Shown here one piece after another: positions 9,068-17,991 of a stretch of DNA of 43,139 nt (its first letter is position 1; the number at the start of each line of letters is the position of its first letter). The stretch comes from Siculibacillus lacustris (GTDB lineage: Bacteria; Pseudomonadota; Alphaproteobacteria; Rhizobiales; Ancalomicrobiaceae), in assembly GCF_004328075.1 (NCBI RefSeq), contig NZ_SJFN01000039.1, positions 1 through 43,139 on the forward strand, written 5' to 3'. A model generated the notes under the pieces. That model was given only the letters and a program-made list of their open reading frames with translations, was not told the DNA's origin and searched no databases. A program made the position numbers and the translations under genes.

Positions 9068-9777
9068 TCGGATTCGCGCTCGCCGCCGTCGGCGACGAGG
9101 CGCAGCCGATGCGGGGCGCAGACCACGATCTTGCGGCGCCCGTTCTTCACCAGCCCCTGGGCCTCCCAGGCGCTCAGCGTGCGGCTGACGGTGTGCAGCG
9201 TCGATCCGGTCATGTCCGCCAGTTCCTGGCGGGTGATCGGAAAATCGATCAGGATGCCCTCGTCGGTCTTGCGGCCCGCCTGAGCGACCAGCCGCAACAC
9301 CGCATGGGCGATGCGGCGCTCGACCTCCTCGGTCGACAATTCGCGGATGCGGGTGGTGGCGTCCTGGAGACGCTCGGCGACGGTGCGCAGCGTATCGAGG
9401 GCGACCGTGGGATTGCGGCCGACGAAGCCGTCCCATTCGCTCGCCGGCCAGCCGATCACCAGACTCTCGACCACCGCCACCGCGCTCGCGGGATAATCCG
9501 GGCGGCGCATTGCCATGGCGATGCCGAACAGGTCGCCGGGATCGAGGTGGCGGACCACCACCTGGCGGCCGTCGGGCGTCGACTGCACCGCCTTCAGCCG
9601 ACCGTGCAGGAGGACATAGAAGGCATCGGCGACGGTGCCCTGTTCGAACACCGTCGCGCCCTCGGCGATCCGCTGCACCCGCGCGGTCGCCAAGACGGTG
9701 TCGAGATCGGCCTCGCCGAGCGAGTGGAACAGGCCGAGGTCGCGGATCAGGGATCGATCGAGGCGTCGGGCGGACAA
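9064..9777 (-). CDS. Crp/Fnr family transcriptional regulator (Dnr/NnrR-like)
   Basis: The 237-residue protein has an N-terminal cyclic-nucleotide-type beta barrel (GATVFEQGTVADAFYVLLHG, then LDPGDLFGIAMAM), a long dimer helix and a C-terminal winged helix with PITRQELADMTGSTLHTVSR as recognition region. The N-terminus lacks the cysteine cluster of oxygen-sensing Fnr, so an NO-responsive Dnr/NnrR type is more likely given the adjacent nirK. The start is TTG at 9777: GGAGG lies 9 bases upstream and no ATG or GTG fits better, although the frame continues further upstream. A palindromic site at 9850-9863 lies between this gene and nirK and may control both. Confidence 0.85.
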   Translation of the reverse strand: MSARRLDRSLIRDLGLFHSLGEADLDTVLATARVQRIAEGATVFEQGTVADAFYVLLHGRLKAVQSTPDGRQVVVRHLDPGDLFGIAMAMRRPDYPASAVAVVESLVIGWPASEWDGFVGRNPTVALDTLRTVAERLQDATTRIRELSTEEVERRIAHAVLRLVAQAGRKTDEGILIDFPITRQELADMTGSTLHTVSRTLSAWEAQGLVKNGRRKIVVCAPHRLRLVADGGERESD

Positions 9778-9849
9778 GCGCTGGTTCCTCCGCGTGGGGC
9801 GGCCGGACGGCCCTTCCGGTGGAGCCGCGACCTGCGAGTGTAATCCAGT

Positions 9850-9863
9850 TTGTTCCCGGACAA
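9850..9863. promoter_or_regulatory. Crp/Fnr-type palindrome between regulator and nirK
   Basis: TTGTTCCCGGACAA has TTGT and ACAA arms around 6 bases, matching the site at 8780-8793 except for one central base. It lies 83 bases before the nirK start and 72 bases before the divergent regulator start, the right place for activation of nirK and possible autoregulation. Confidence 0.7.
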
Positions 9864-9946
9864 CGAAGGAAGCGCCGACCGGGCGCAAGGTCCTCCCAAC
9901 GAAACACGCTGCTGCCCCACGAAACCCGCTGTGAAGGACGCCGGTC

Positions 9947-11056
9947 ATGCTCTCCCGTCGCGATGCCCTGTTCGGTTCCACCCTGGTCGCCCTCGCCGCC
10001 GCCGCGGCGACCGCTGCTCCGGCCCTCGCCGCCGCCACGGGCGACGACGTCGCGGCGCTGCGCCACGTCAAGGTCGATCTGGTCGCCCCGCCCTTCGTCC
10101 ATGCCCACGAGCAGGCGACGGCCGAGGCGCCGAAGGTGGTCGAGTTCACCATGACCATCGTCGAGAAGGAGATCGTCATCGACTCCGACGGCACCAAGAT
10201 GCACGCCATGACCTACGACGGCTGGATCCCGGGGCCGATGATGATCGTCCACGAGGGCGACTATCTGCAGCTGACGCTGATCAACCCCGACACCAACACC
10301 ATGCCGCACAACATCGACTTCCATGCCGCGACCGGCGCGCTCGGCGGCGGCGAACTGACCCTGGTGGCGCCCGGCGAACAGGCGACCCTGCGGTTCAAGG
10401 CGACCCGGCCCGGCGTGTTCGTCTATCACTGCGCCCCTCCCGGCATGATCCCCTGGCACGTCACCTCGGGCATGAACGGCGTGGTGATGGTGATGCCACG
10501 CGGCGGTCTCACCGATCGCGCCGGCAAGAAGCTCCACTACGATCGCGTCTGGTACATCGGCGAGAGCGACTTCTACGTCCCCAAGGACGCCAAGGGCGCC
10601 TACAAGACCTACCCGTCGCTCGGCGACGCCTACGAGGACGTCACCAAGACCATGCGCGGCCTGATCCCGTCGCACGTGGTGTTCGAGGGCAAGGTCGGGG
10701 CGCTGACCGGCGACCACGCGCTCACCGCCAAGGTCGGCGAGACGGTGCTGATCGTCCACGCCCAGGCCAATCGCGACACCCGCCCGCACATCATCGGTGG
10801 CCACGGCGACTACGTGTGGGAGACCGGCAAGTTCGACAACCCGCCCCAGACCGGGCTCGAGACCTGGTTCATCCGCGGCGGATCGGCCGGCGCGGCGCTC
10901 TACACCTTCCGCCAGCCCGGGATCTACGCCTACGTCAACCACAACCTGATCGAAGCGACCGAACTCGGCGCCACCGCCCATTTCAAGGTCGAGGGCACCT
11001 GGAACGACGACCTGATGAAGCTGGTCTCCGCCGCCGGCCCGATCGCCACCCACTGA
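9947..11056 (+). CDS. nirK: copper-containing nitrite reductase
   Basis: This periplasmic enzyme of 369 residues reduces nitrite to nitric oxide. The N-terminus [10 protein letters not shown] with a hydrophobic Ala-rich run is a probable Tat signal. Every copper ligand is present at a constant offset of 26 from the Alcaligenes enzyme: type 1 copper H121, C162, H171 and M176; type 2 copper H126, H161 and H332. The catalytic pair D124 and H281 is also there. Typical strings are [17 protein letters not shown] and [13 protein letters not shown]. It is the first gene of a nirK-nirV unit with a Crp/Fnr site upstream. No nitric oxide reductase gene occurs in the window. Confidence 0.97.
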   Translation: MLSRRDALFGSTLVALAAAAATAAPALAAATGDDVAALRHVKVDLVAPPFVHAHEQATAEAPKVVEFTMTIVEKEIVIDSDGTKMHAMTYDGWIPGPMMIVHEGDYLQLTLINPDTNTMPHNIDFHAATGALGGGELTLVAPGEQATLRFKATRPGVFVYHCAPPGMIPWHVTSGMNGVVMVMPRGGLTDRAGKKLHYDRVWYIGESDFYVPKDAKGAYKTYPSLGDAYEDVTKTMRGLIPSHVVFEGKVGALTGDHALTAKVGETVLIVHAQANRDTRPHIIGGHGDYVWETGKFDNPPQTGLETWFIRGGSAGAALYTFRQPGIYAYVNHNLIEATELGATAHFKVEGTWNDDLMKLVSAAGPIATH

Positions 11057-11067
11057 GCACCGCAAGG

Positions 11068-11092
11068 GGCCGGGTCCGTCCAGGGCCCGGCC
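11068..11092 (+). other. stem-loop between nirK and nirV
   Basis: GGCCGGG and CCCGGCC form a perfect 7-bp stem around an 11-base loop, just before the nirV ribosome site GAGGAG. There is no T-run, so it is not a normal terminator. It could set the nirK:nirV transcript ratio by stalling RNA decay. Confidence 0.4.
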
Positions 11093-11106
11093 GAGGAGCG
11101 ATCACC

Positions 11107-11997
11107 ATGTCGATCCCCCGTCATCGGGTCCTGCTCTCCTCCGGCCTCGCGACCGTCGTCGCCGTCGGCATGCTGATCGGCACGCCGACGATGCCGCCGA
11201 CCGATTCGACCGATCTGGTGATCCTGCCACCGACCACGGTCACCTACCGGGCCGCGGGCGACTTCAGCCGCGACGGCAGCGGCGTCGATGCGCCGGTGGT
11301 CGCGGTCACGTTCGAACGGCCGCTCGCGGTGATGCGCACCCAGGTCAGCGCCGCGGCCTATCGCGCCTGTGTCGCGGCGAAGGCCTGCGACGGACCCGAC
11401 GACGCCGACGAGGCCCCGGCCCGCGACGATCTGCCGGCGGTCGGCCTCAGTTGGCGCGACGCCACCGCCTATGCGGCCTGGCTGTCGCGGACCACCGGAC
11501 ACCATTATCGCCTGCCCACCGACGCCGAATGGGTCCGGCTCGCGGCGGAAGCCCATGTCGAAGAGACCGCCGTGGCCGCCGCCGATCCGCGCGATCCGGC
11601 CCGGCGTTGGCTCGCCGCCTATGCCGCCGAATCGGCGAAGGCGGCCCCGATCGATCGCAAGCCGCGGCCCTTCGGCCATTTCGGCACCAACTCCCACGGC
11701 CTCGCCGACGTCGCCGGCAACGTCTGGGAATGGACCGACGGCTGCTGGTCGCGCCATGTCGACGGCGCCGGGGCCGGGCCGCGGGAGACTCGCAACTGCG
11801 GTGTGCGCGTCGTCGAAGGGCGCCATCGCGGCTACGTCAGCGACTTCGTCCGCGATCCGCGCAGCGGCGGCTGTTCGGTCGGCACGCCGCCGAGCAATCT
11901 CGGCGCCCGCCTGATCCGCGACGATCCCGATCTCACCCTCCCCCAGCGCCTCGCCGCCCTGGTCGCGTCGATCCTGCCGACGGCGGCGCTCCGGTGA
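11107..11997 (+). CDS. nirV: NirV-like formylglycine-generating-enzyme-fold protein
   Basis: This 296-residue protein starts with a hydrophobic segment near residues 9-26 (signal peptide or anchor), then a SUMF1/FGE-type domain with TGHHYRLPTDAEWVRLA and GLADVAGNVWEWTDGCW. NirV accompanies nirK in many alphaproteobacteria and its task is unknown. The C-terminal region, where true formylglycine-generating enzymes carry a reactive cysteine pair, shows only an isolated GGCSVG. A sulfatase-activating role is therefore not supported. The 50-base gap to nirK, bridged by a stem-loop, supports co-transcription. It runs convergently into the ABC permease gene with a 9-base gap. Confidence 0.82.
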   Translation: MSIPRHRVLLSSGLATVVAVGMLIGTPTMPPTDSTDLVILPPTTVTYRAAGDFSRDGSGVDAPVVAVTFERPLAVMRTQVSAAAYRACVAAKACDGPDDADEAPARDDLPAVGLSWRDATAYAAWLSRTTGHHYRLPTDAEWVRLAAEAHVEETAVAAADPRDPARRWLAAYAAESAKAAPIDRKPRPFGHFGTNSHGLADVAGNVWEWTDGCWSRHVDGAGAGPRETRNCGVRVVEGRHRGYVSDFVRDPRSGGCSVGTPPSNLGARLIRDDPDLTLPQRLAALVASILPTAALR

Positions 11998-12006
11998 GGC
12001 GCCGCC

Positions 12007-12804
12007 TCAGCCGCGCCAATCGAGGAAGCGGTTCTCGACGGCGGTGATCGCGCGGCTGACGATCAGCCCGAGGATCGACAGCAGAGCGACGCCGGTGAAC
12101 AGCCGCTCGAGATCGTAGAGCGAGCCGGCCTCCAGGATATAGGCCCCGACCCCGAATTCGGCGCCGAGCATCTCGGCGGCGGCGAGCAGGATGATGCCGA
12201 TCGAGATCGACACCCTGAGGCCCGACAGGATGCCGGGAAAGGCGCCGGGCAGCACGATCTTGGTGACGATCGACCACCAGCTCAGGCCGAAGCTCTGGCC
12301 CATGCGGATCAGGCCGCGATCGACGTTGTCGACCGCGCCATAGGTCGCGACCACCGTCGGGGTGAAGGTGCCGAAGGCGATCAGCATGTATTTCGAGGTC
12401 TCGTCGATGCCGAACCAGATCACGAACAGCGGCAGCAGGGCGATCTTGGGGATCGGAAACAGCGCCGCGACCAGCGGCACCAGCCCCGCCCGGACCAGCC
12501 CGAACAGGCCGATCGCGACCCCCAGCGACACGCCGACGCCGATGCCGAGGCAGCCGCCGACCGCGAGGCGCCGCAGCGACGGCACCAGATGGACCCACAG
12601 CAGGCCGCTCTTCCATAGATCGACGAAATTGGCGAACACCGCCGAGGGGCGCGGCAGCGTCAGCGCCGAGATCCAGCCGCTGCGCGTGCCGAGTTCGGCG
12701 GCGCCGATCAGCACCACGAACACCACCAGCCCGATGCCGGGAATCGGCCGCGGCGCGAAGCCCCGCCCGCGAAAGGCCACCGGACGTCCCCTGAGCTCAG
12801 TCAC
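12007..12804 (-). CDS. ABC transporter permease, NitT/TauT type
   Basis: This inner-membrane protein of 265 residues has about six transmembrane segments. The coupling region is KMLIAF-like: PIPKIALLPLFVIWFGIDE followed by SKYMLIAFGTF, then QSFGLSWWSIVTKIVLPGAF, the EAA-type loop that contacts the ATPase. The family imports nitrate, taurine, sulfonates, cyanate or pyrimidine precursors, and sequence alone does not choose among them. Its start overlaps the upstream ATPase gene by 8 bases, so translation is probably coupled. It is the last gene of the substrate-binding protein-ATPase-permease set. Confidence 0.88.
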   Translation of the reverse strand: MTELRGRPVAFRGRGFAPRPIPGIGLVVFVVLIGAAELGTRSGWISALTLPRPSAVFANFVDLWKSGLLWVHLVPSLRRLAVGGCLGIGVGVSLGVAIGLFGLVRAGLVPLVAALFPIPKIALLPLFVIWFGIDETSKYMLIAFGTFTPTVVATYGAVDNVDRGLIRMGQSFGLSWWSIVTKIVLPGAFPGILSGLRVSISIGIILLAAAEMLGAEFGVGAYILEAGSLYDLERLFTGVALLSILGLIVSRAITAVENRFLDWRG

Positions 12805-13564
12805 CGATCAACTCCCGATCCGCCGCCATCGCCTCGTCGCGCATCAGGTCCCACAGCTCCTTCTGATGCGCCTCGAGGATCGGATCGCCGAGGCTGCGCG
12901 CGGCGAGCGGCATGTCGACCGACACCACCGCCCGCACCCGGCCGGGACGGCGCGACAGCACGACGATGCGATGCCCGAGGCGCACCGCCTCGGCGAGGTT
13001 GTGGGTGACGTAGACCGCGGTGAAGGGCTGGCGCGTCCACAGGGCGACGAGGTCGTCGAGCAACAATTCGCGGGTCTGGCTGTCGAGGGCCGAGAGCGGC
13101 TCGTCGAGCAGCATCACCGCCGGCCGCACCGCCAGCGCGCGGGCGATGGCGACGCGCTGCTTCATGCCGCCCGACAGTTGCTTGGGCAGAGCGCCGCGGA
13201 ACTCCGAGAGGCGGGTGCGCGCCAGCACGTCGGCGACGATCGCCTCGGTCTCCGCGCGTCCGAGGCGATGATCCTCGAGCACCAGCCGGATGTTGCCCTC
13301 GACGGTCCGCCACGGCAGCAGGGCGAAGTGCTGGAAGACGTAGGTCAGGGGATTGAGCGAATCCGCCGGCGGTTCGCCGACGGTCAGCACCCGTCCGTGG
13401 TCCGGCACCTCGAGCCCGCCGAGAAAGCGCAGCAGGGTCGACTTGCCGCAGCCGGAGGGGCCGACCAGGCAGACGATCTGGCCGCGCGGAATGTCGAGCG
13501 AGACGTCGCGCAGAACTTCGACCGATCCATAGGAATGGCCGACCTTCTCGATCAACAGGTCCAT
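12797..13564 (-). CDS. ABC transporter ATP-binding protein, NitT/TauT type
   Basis: This 255-residue ATPase drives the adjacent permease. It shows Walker A GPSGCGKST at residues 35-43, Q-loop FQHFALLPW, signature LSGGMKQR, Walker B VMLLDEPLSALD and the switch histidine in YVTHNLAEA. FQHFALLPW is characteristic of the nitrate/taurine/sulfonate subgroup. The ATG at 13564 gives MDLLIEKVGHSYGSVEVLRD, the usual family start; an in-frame ATG 12 codons upstream is possible but adds a proline-rich stretch. Position between binding protein and permease supports a single operon. Confidence 0.92.
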   Translation of the reverse strand: MDLLIEKVGHSYGSVEVLRDVSLDIPRGQIVCLVGPSGCGKSTLLRFLGGLEVPDHGRVLTVGEPPADSLNPLTYVFQHFALLPWRTVEGNIRLVLEDHRLGRAETEAIVADVLARTRLSEFRGALPKQLSGGMKQRVAIARALAVRPAVMLLDEPLSALDSQTRELLLDDLVALWTRQPFTAVYVTHNLAEAVRLGHRIVVLSRRPGRVRAVVSVDMPLAARSLGDPILEAHQKELWDLMRDEAMAADRELIGD

Positions 13565-13620
13565 CGAGGTCTCCGCCGGACGGGGCCGAATGGGGGGCAT
13601 GCGGTCACGACGTCGGACCG

Positions 13621-14649
13621 TCAGAGGATCTTCACGTAGGAGGTGTCGACCACCATCTCCGGGGTGATGGTGTCCTTGACCATCTTCTCGGCCTTGAACC
13701 AGTCGAGCTGCTCGGTGATCGAGGTCAACGACAGGGCGAGGCCGCGATTGATACGGGTGGCGTCGTCGACCAGCATCTCGCGGACCTCGGCGAAGGGGCT
13801 CGAGGTGCTGACATAAGTGTGGAGGATGCGGGTCAGGGCGTCGATCTCGCCGGCCGGCGCCGAGCGGTCGACGAAGGCGGCGTCGTAGTCGTCGACGGCG
13901 CGGGCATAAGCCCGGATGAAGGTCTTGGTCTTCTCGCGCTCGTCGGAGGCGTTGGCCTTGGAGGTGAACACCGTCGTCACCTGATAGTCGGGGGCGTAGT
14001 CGGAGATCGTGCCGATCACCCGCGCCGTGCCCTCGTTGAGCATCTTCTTGGCGATGCTCTGCTGGATCGCCCAGCTGTCGATCTGGCCGCTCGACAGGGC
14101 GGCGACGAGGTTGCCGAGCTTCTGCAACGGCCGGAGCGAGATCGACGCCAGCGGTACGCCGACCGCCAGCGCGACCTTGTGGATCATGAAATGAAACGAC
14201 GAGCCGGCGGTGGTGATGCCCCAGCTGCGGCCGGCGAGATCCTTCGGGCTCTTCAACCCGGCCTCCCAGGCCTTGTTGGAGGCGAGCACCACCGATCCGA
14301 CCTTGCCCTTCTCCTCGCGCAGCGCCCCGCCGATCACCCGCACGGCGTTCTTCTCGGCGAGGCTGACGAGGCCGCCGCTCATCGCGGTGACGCCGTAGTC
14401 GACGTCGCCGGAGGCGATCGCCACGGCCAGGGGCTGGGCCGCCTCGAAGAACTTCAATTCGACGTCGAGGCCCTCGTCGCGAAAATAGCCGCGCTCGAAG
14501 GCGATGAAACTCGGAGCATGACTGCCGAGGCGCAGGACACCGAGGGCAACCTTGGTGGCGGCGCGGGCGCGGCGCGGCCACACCGCGGCGACACCGACGG
14601 CGCCGGCGGCGGTCAGCAACCGTCGACGATCGAGAGAGTGAGTCGACAT
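13621..14649 (-). CDS. ABC transporter substrate-binding protein, NMT1/TauA-like
   Basis: This exported protein of 342 residues has a twin-arginine-like start SLDRRRLLTAAG and a likely cleavage after ARA at residue 30. The mature part reads as a SsuA/NMT1-type periplasmic binding protein: FIAFERGYFRDEGLDVELKF, GDVDYGVTAMSGGL and LAGRSWGITTAGSS are the conserved ligand-pocket segments. It feeds the ATPase and permease encoded just downstream. No enzyme for a particular substrate is adjacent, so the ligand is unknown. The ATG at 14649 removes an upstream arginine-rich extension. Confidence 0.88.
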   Translation of the reverse strand: MSTHSLDRRRLLTAAGAVGVAAVWPRRARAATKVALGVLRLGSHAPSFIAFERGYFRDEGLDVELKFFEAAQPLAVAIASGDVDYGVTAMSGGLVSLAEKNAVRVIGGALREEKGKVGSVVLASNKAWEAGLKSPKDLAGRSWGITTAGSSFHFMIHKVALAVGVPLASISLRPLQKLGNLVAALSSGQIDSWAIQQSIAKKMLNEGTARVIGTISDYAPDYQVTTVFTSKANASDEREKTKTFIRAYARAVDDYDAAFVDRSAPAGEIDALTRILHTYVSTSSPFAEVREMLVDDATRINRGLALSLTSITEQLDWFKAEKMVKDTITPEMVVDTSYVKIL

Positions 14650-14841
14650 CCCGGGGCCCCCTTGTTCCCTGCGAAAGCGCGCCCTCCCGTTCCCGGAGGT
14701 TCGGTCCGCGCCGGGATACATACAACAATCCGTTCCGCCGGTCTGCGGTTCAGAGCGCCGCCCGCGACCGCCGCGGCCCGTTCCCGTGGAGGCCGGAGGG
14801 GCCCGGCGACGCGCCGCGGGATCCGCCCGGCGGGCCCGCCG

Positions 14842-15795
14842 TCACAAGGTCGACTGCGTCGCGCCGTCGGCGCCGACCAGGATGGCGCTCAGGCCGAGGC
14901 GGCGCGCGAACGCCAGACCGCGGTCGCGGCCCATCACCAACAGGGCCGTCGCCCAGGCGTCGGCACTGGTGCAGTCGGGCGCCACCACGCTGACCTGGAC
15001 CAGATCGCCCCGGAGCGGCCGGCCGGTGGCCGGATCCATGGTGTGGGACCGCGGCTCGCCGTCGATCTCGACGACATGGCGATAGGTGCCGGAGGTGGCG
15101 ACGGCGGCGTCGGTGAGGTCGATGACCCCGAGGACGTCGCGGATCGCCCGATCGGGCCGCTCCTGGGCGATCGCCCAGGGCCGCCCGTCGGGTTTGGTCC
15201 CGCGGGCGCGCAACTCGCCGTCGATGCCGACCAGGAACGCGGCGAGTCCGAAGCCGATCGCCACTTCGGCGAGACGATCGACGCCGTAGCCCTTGGCGAT
15301 GCCGGCGAGATCGACGGTCAGCGGAGCCAGACGCCGGGCGCGGCCGCCGACCGGATCGAGCTCGAGCGTCTTCGGCGGCACGAACGAAGCGCGGCCGGCG
15401 GTTTCGGCGATCCGCGCGGCGTCGGGGGTGCGACGGCCGCCGCCGAAGCCATAGGCACGGACCAGATCGCCGACCCCGACGTCGAAGGCGCCCTCGGACA
15501 GGCGCCCGATGGTCAGCGCCCGCTCGAGCACCATCAGCAGCCGGGGGGGAATCGCGCACCACTCGCCGATCGGCGCGCGGTTCAGCCGTTCGAGGTCGGA
15601 GTCCGGGCGCCAGCTCGACATCTGGCTCTCGACCTCCTCGACCGCGTCGGCCAGCGCCTGGGCCAGGTCCGCGGTGTCGAAGGCTTGCGGTGCGTAGACG
15701 ATCGCCGACCAGCGGGCGCCCATCGCCGGTCCGCTCAGCACGCGGCGCACGGAAGCGGGCCCGGCGGCGGAGGGTTCAATAGACGTCTTCGACAT
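14842..15795 (-). CDS. apbE: FAD:protein FMN transferase (ApbE family)
   Basis: This 317-residue enzyme moves FMN from FAD onto a Ser/Thr of periplasmic flavoproteins. Family marks are DLAGIAKGYGVD at residues 162-173, GIDGELRARGTKPDG near 190, HTMDPATGRP at 251-260 and the metal-binding SADAWATALLVMG near 277. The ATG at 15795 is well supported by GGAGG 5 bases upstream, inside the end of the preceding gene, which it overlaps by 20 bases. With this start there is no obvious signal peptide, although ApbE normally acts outside the cytoplasm. Its likely substrate is the DUF2271 protein of the same operon; a NosX-like task in denitrification is an alternative. Confidence 0.9.
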   Translation of the reverse strand: MSKTSIEPSAAGPASVRRVLSGPAMGARWSAIVYAPQAFDTADLAQALADAVEEVESQMSSWRPDSDLERLNRAPIGEWCAIPPRLLMVLERALTIGRLSEGAFDVGVGDLVRAYGFGGGRRTPDAARIAETAGRASFVPPKTLELDPVGGRARRLAPLTVDLAGIAKGYGVDRLAEVAIGFGLAAFLVGIDGELRARGTKPDGRPWAIAQERPDRAIRDVLGVIDLTDAAVATSGTYRHVVEIDGEPRSHTMDPATGRPLRGDLVQVSVVAPDCTSADAWATALLVMGRDRGLAFARRLGLSAILVGADGATQSTL

Positions 15796-17974
15796 AACGG
15801 CCTCCGGTTCGGAGCGTCGCCAGATCCAGACCCAGCGGACGGACGACGCCGTCGAGCGTGCGGGAGACCGCCGCGCTCATGTCGCGGCTGCCGCACACCA
15901 GGATCTGCGCGCCGTGGCGCACCAGTTCGCGCAGCCGCGGCGCATCGGCGGCGAGGCGGTCCTGCACATGGGCGCTCGGCAGCGGACCGCGCGAGAAGGC
16001 GGTGGTGAGCGAGGTCAGCCGTTTCTCGGCGAGATGACGGGCCAGTTCGTCCTCGTAGAGGAAATCCGACGCCGGGTTGCGGCCGCCCCAATAGAGGTGG
16101 ATCGGCCGGCCACCGTCGCTGGCGCGCACGAATCCGGCGAGCGGTCCGATGCCGGCGCCGGCACCGATCAGGATCAGCGACGAGGCGGTGTCGGCCGGTC
16201 GGAAGCCCGGGTTGGCGCGCACGAAGGCGTCGATGGTGTCGCCGGGCTCGAGCGCATGCAGCCGGGTCGAGCACAGACCGCCGGGGCGCAGACGCACGCA
16301 GATCTCGACGACGCCGTCCGCCTTCGAGGAGGCCAGCGAATAGAAGCGCGGCAGGACCTCGCCCTTCGGCACCACCCCGAGCAGATCGCCGGCTTCGAAG
16401 TCCGGCAGACGGCCGGGCCGACCGCTCCGGGTCGGCGGCGCGCAAAAGCGCAGGATCGCCACCGGGGCGCCGATCGCTGCGCCGTAGTCTTCGCGCTCGA
16501 CCAGTTCGAGCGCGGTGGTGGCGGGGGTCTCGGCGACGTGCTCGAGCACCAGGGCGTGACCGAGCACGGCGCCGAGATCGCGGCCCCACTGGGCGAATTC
16601 CTGCGCCGAGCGCCGGTCGATCCGCCGCATCTCCAGGAGTTTCGGGAAGTCTCTCGCGGCGAGCGCCTCGGCGACCGAACGGGCATAGGCGCAGAAGTTC
16701 GGGAAGGTGCGGTCGCCGAAGCCGAGGACCGCCACGGCCGTGCGGCCTTCGAGGGCTGCGAGCCGGTCGAGGAAGCGCTTCGCCGAGGCCGGCGCCCCGC
16801 CGTCGCCCCAGGTGGCGGCGAGGAGGATCAGGCGGTCGGCGCGGACATGGGCCTCGCCGAGGTCGTTCATGTCGCCGAGGTGGACGGCGTGGCCGGCCGC
16901 GGTCAGCGCCCGGGCGAGCGTCGCGGCGAAGCCGCGGGTGCTGTCGGTCTCGCTGCCGACCAGGACGACCGTATCGGCCGCCGCGACCGGCACAGCCGGC
17001 GCGGCGCCGACCGTCGCGGCGGCAGCCCGGCGGCGGCGCAGCCACATCACCAGCCCGCTGCCGGCCAGCACCGGCACGCTCGCCGCCGAGAGCCCGAGGA
17101 GCAGGCCGAGCGCCCAGGCGCCGCGGCCGGTATGGAGCATCCGGACGACGTCGTCGATGCGTTCGACGAGGGTCGCCGGGGTGAAAGCGAGTATCGCGCC
17201 GCTCGCCGGATCGACGATCGCCTCGCCGCGCGCGGTGCGCAGGCGGACGACGTCGGTGGGGTCGGCGGGGTCGGCGAAGGTCAGTTCGCGGAGATCGGCG
17301 ACGTCGGTGGCCGCGAGTGCGCGCAGGCGGTCGATCGGTGCGGGGGCGCCGGTGCTCGCCGCGACGAGCGGGGCCGCGGCGGGGATCTCGGGCAGGAGAT
17401 CGAAGGTCGAGGCCGACATCCACAGACCGGTCAATGACGAGAGGACGAGGCCGACGGTGGCGAGACGCGCCACTTCGCCGTGCAGGCGATCGAGCGCCGA
17501 GCCGCGGATCGGGCGCAACAGGGCGCGGGCGCCGCCGAGCCGGCGGGCGAGCAGCGCCACACCGGAGAGCGCCACGACCAACATGGCAATTGCCGTCAGG
17601 CCGGCGACGAGCCGACCGCCGTCGCCGGCGGCGAAGGCGCGGTGCAGATCGGTCAGCCAGCGCGTGGCCGGCGCCGGGGCGAAAGAGCCGAGGCCGGCCC
17701 CGGTCGCCGGGTCGACGCGCTCGACGCCGCTGGTCTCTCCGTCGGTGAAGGCGGCGGTGACGACGCCGTTCGCCCGGACCCGGATCGTCGAGACGACCTC
17801 GTGGCGGGCCGCCACCGCGCCGGCGAGGGTGGCGACCGAGGTGCCCCGTTCGATCGCCGGCGTCGAGAGGCGATCGACGGCGGGCAGGACCGAGAGCGCG
17901 GCGCCGGTGACGGCGATCGCCACCAGGGCCAGCGCCAGGACGAGAGCGGGCAGATTGTGCAGGCGGCGGAGCAT
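15776..17974 (-). CDS. PepSY-flavodoxin-FNR fusion membrane reductase
   Basis: This 732-residue fusion has three parts. The first 330 residues are a PepSY-type membrane domain with four predicted helices (about 6-28, 138-158, 183-205 and 305-330). Residues 345-490 form a flavodoxin domain (VVLVGSETDSTRGFAATLA, later LGFGDRTFPNFCAYA). Residues 515-732 are a ferredoxin-NADP reductase module with FAD motif RFYSLASS and NADPH motif GAGAGIGPLAGF. Together they should take electrons from cytoplasmic NADPH through FAD and FMN across the membrane. The ATG at 17974 follows GGAGG by 9 bases. It sits between the DUF2271 and apbE genes. Confidence 0.88.
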   Translation of the reverse strand: MLRRLHNLPALVLALALVAIAVTGAALSVLPAVDRLSTPAIERGTSVATLAGAVAARHEVVSTIRVRANGVVTAAFTDGETSGVERVDPATGAGLGSFAPAPATRWLTDLHRAFAAGDGGRLVAGLTAIAMLVVALSGVALLARRLGGARALLRPIRGSALDRLHGEVARLATVGLVLSSLTGLWMSASTFDLLPEIPAAAPLVAASTGAPAPIDRLRALAATDVADLRELTFADPADPTDVVRLRTARGEAIVDPASGAILAFTPATLVERIDDVVRMLHTGRGAWALGLLLGLSAASVPVLAGSGLVMWLRRRRAAAATVGAAPAVPVAAADTVVLVGSETDSTRGFAATLARALTAAGHAVHLGDMNDLGEAHVRADRLILLAATWGDGGAPASAKRFLDRLAALEGRTAVAVLGFGDRTFPNFCAYARSVAEALAARDFPKLLEMRRIDRRSAQEFAQWGRDLGAVLGHALVLEHVAETPATTALELVEREDYGAAIGAPVAILRFCAPPTRSGRPGRLPDFEAGDLLGVVPKGEVLPRFYSLASSKADGVVEICVRLRPGGLCSTRLHALEPGDTIDAFVRANPGFRPADTASSLILIGAGAGIGPLAGFVRASDGGRPIHLYWGGRNPASDFLYEDELARHLAEKRLTSLTTAFSRGPLPSAHVQDRLAADAPRLRELVRHGAQILVCGSRDMSAAVSRTLDGVVRPLGLDLATLRTGGRYVEDVY

Positions 17975-17991
17975 GGCGGAGAGCCTCCGGT

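Noticed and set aside
9947-11997. Full denitrification cluster
   Set aside because: Only nirK and nirV are present; no nor, nos or nar/nap genes were seen, and the ApbE gene belongs with the DUF2271/PepSY operon more convincingly than with nos.
11107-11997. Sulfatase-activating formylglycine-generating enzyme
   Set aside because: The reactive cysteine pair is missing, no sulfatase is nearby and the gene follows nirK.
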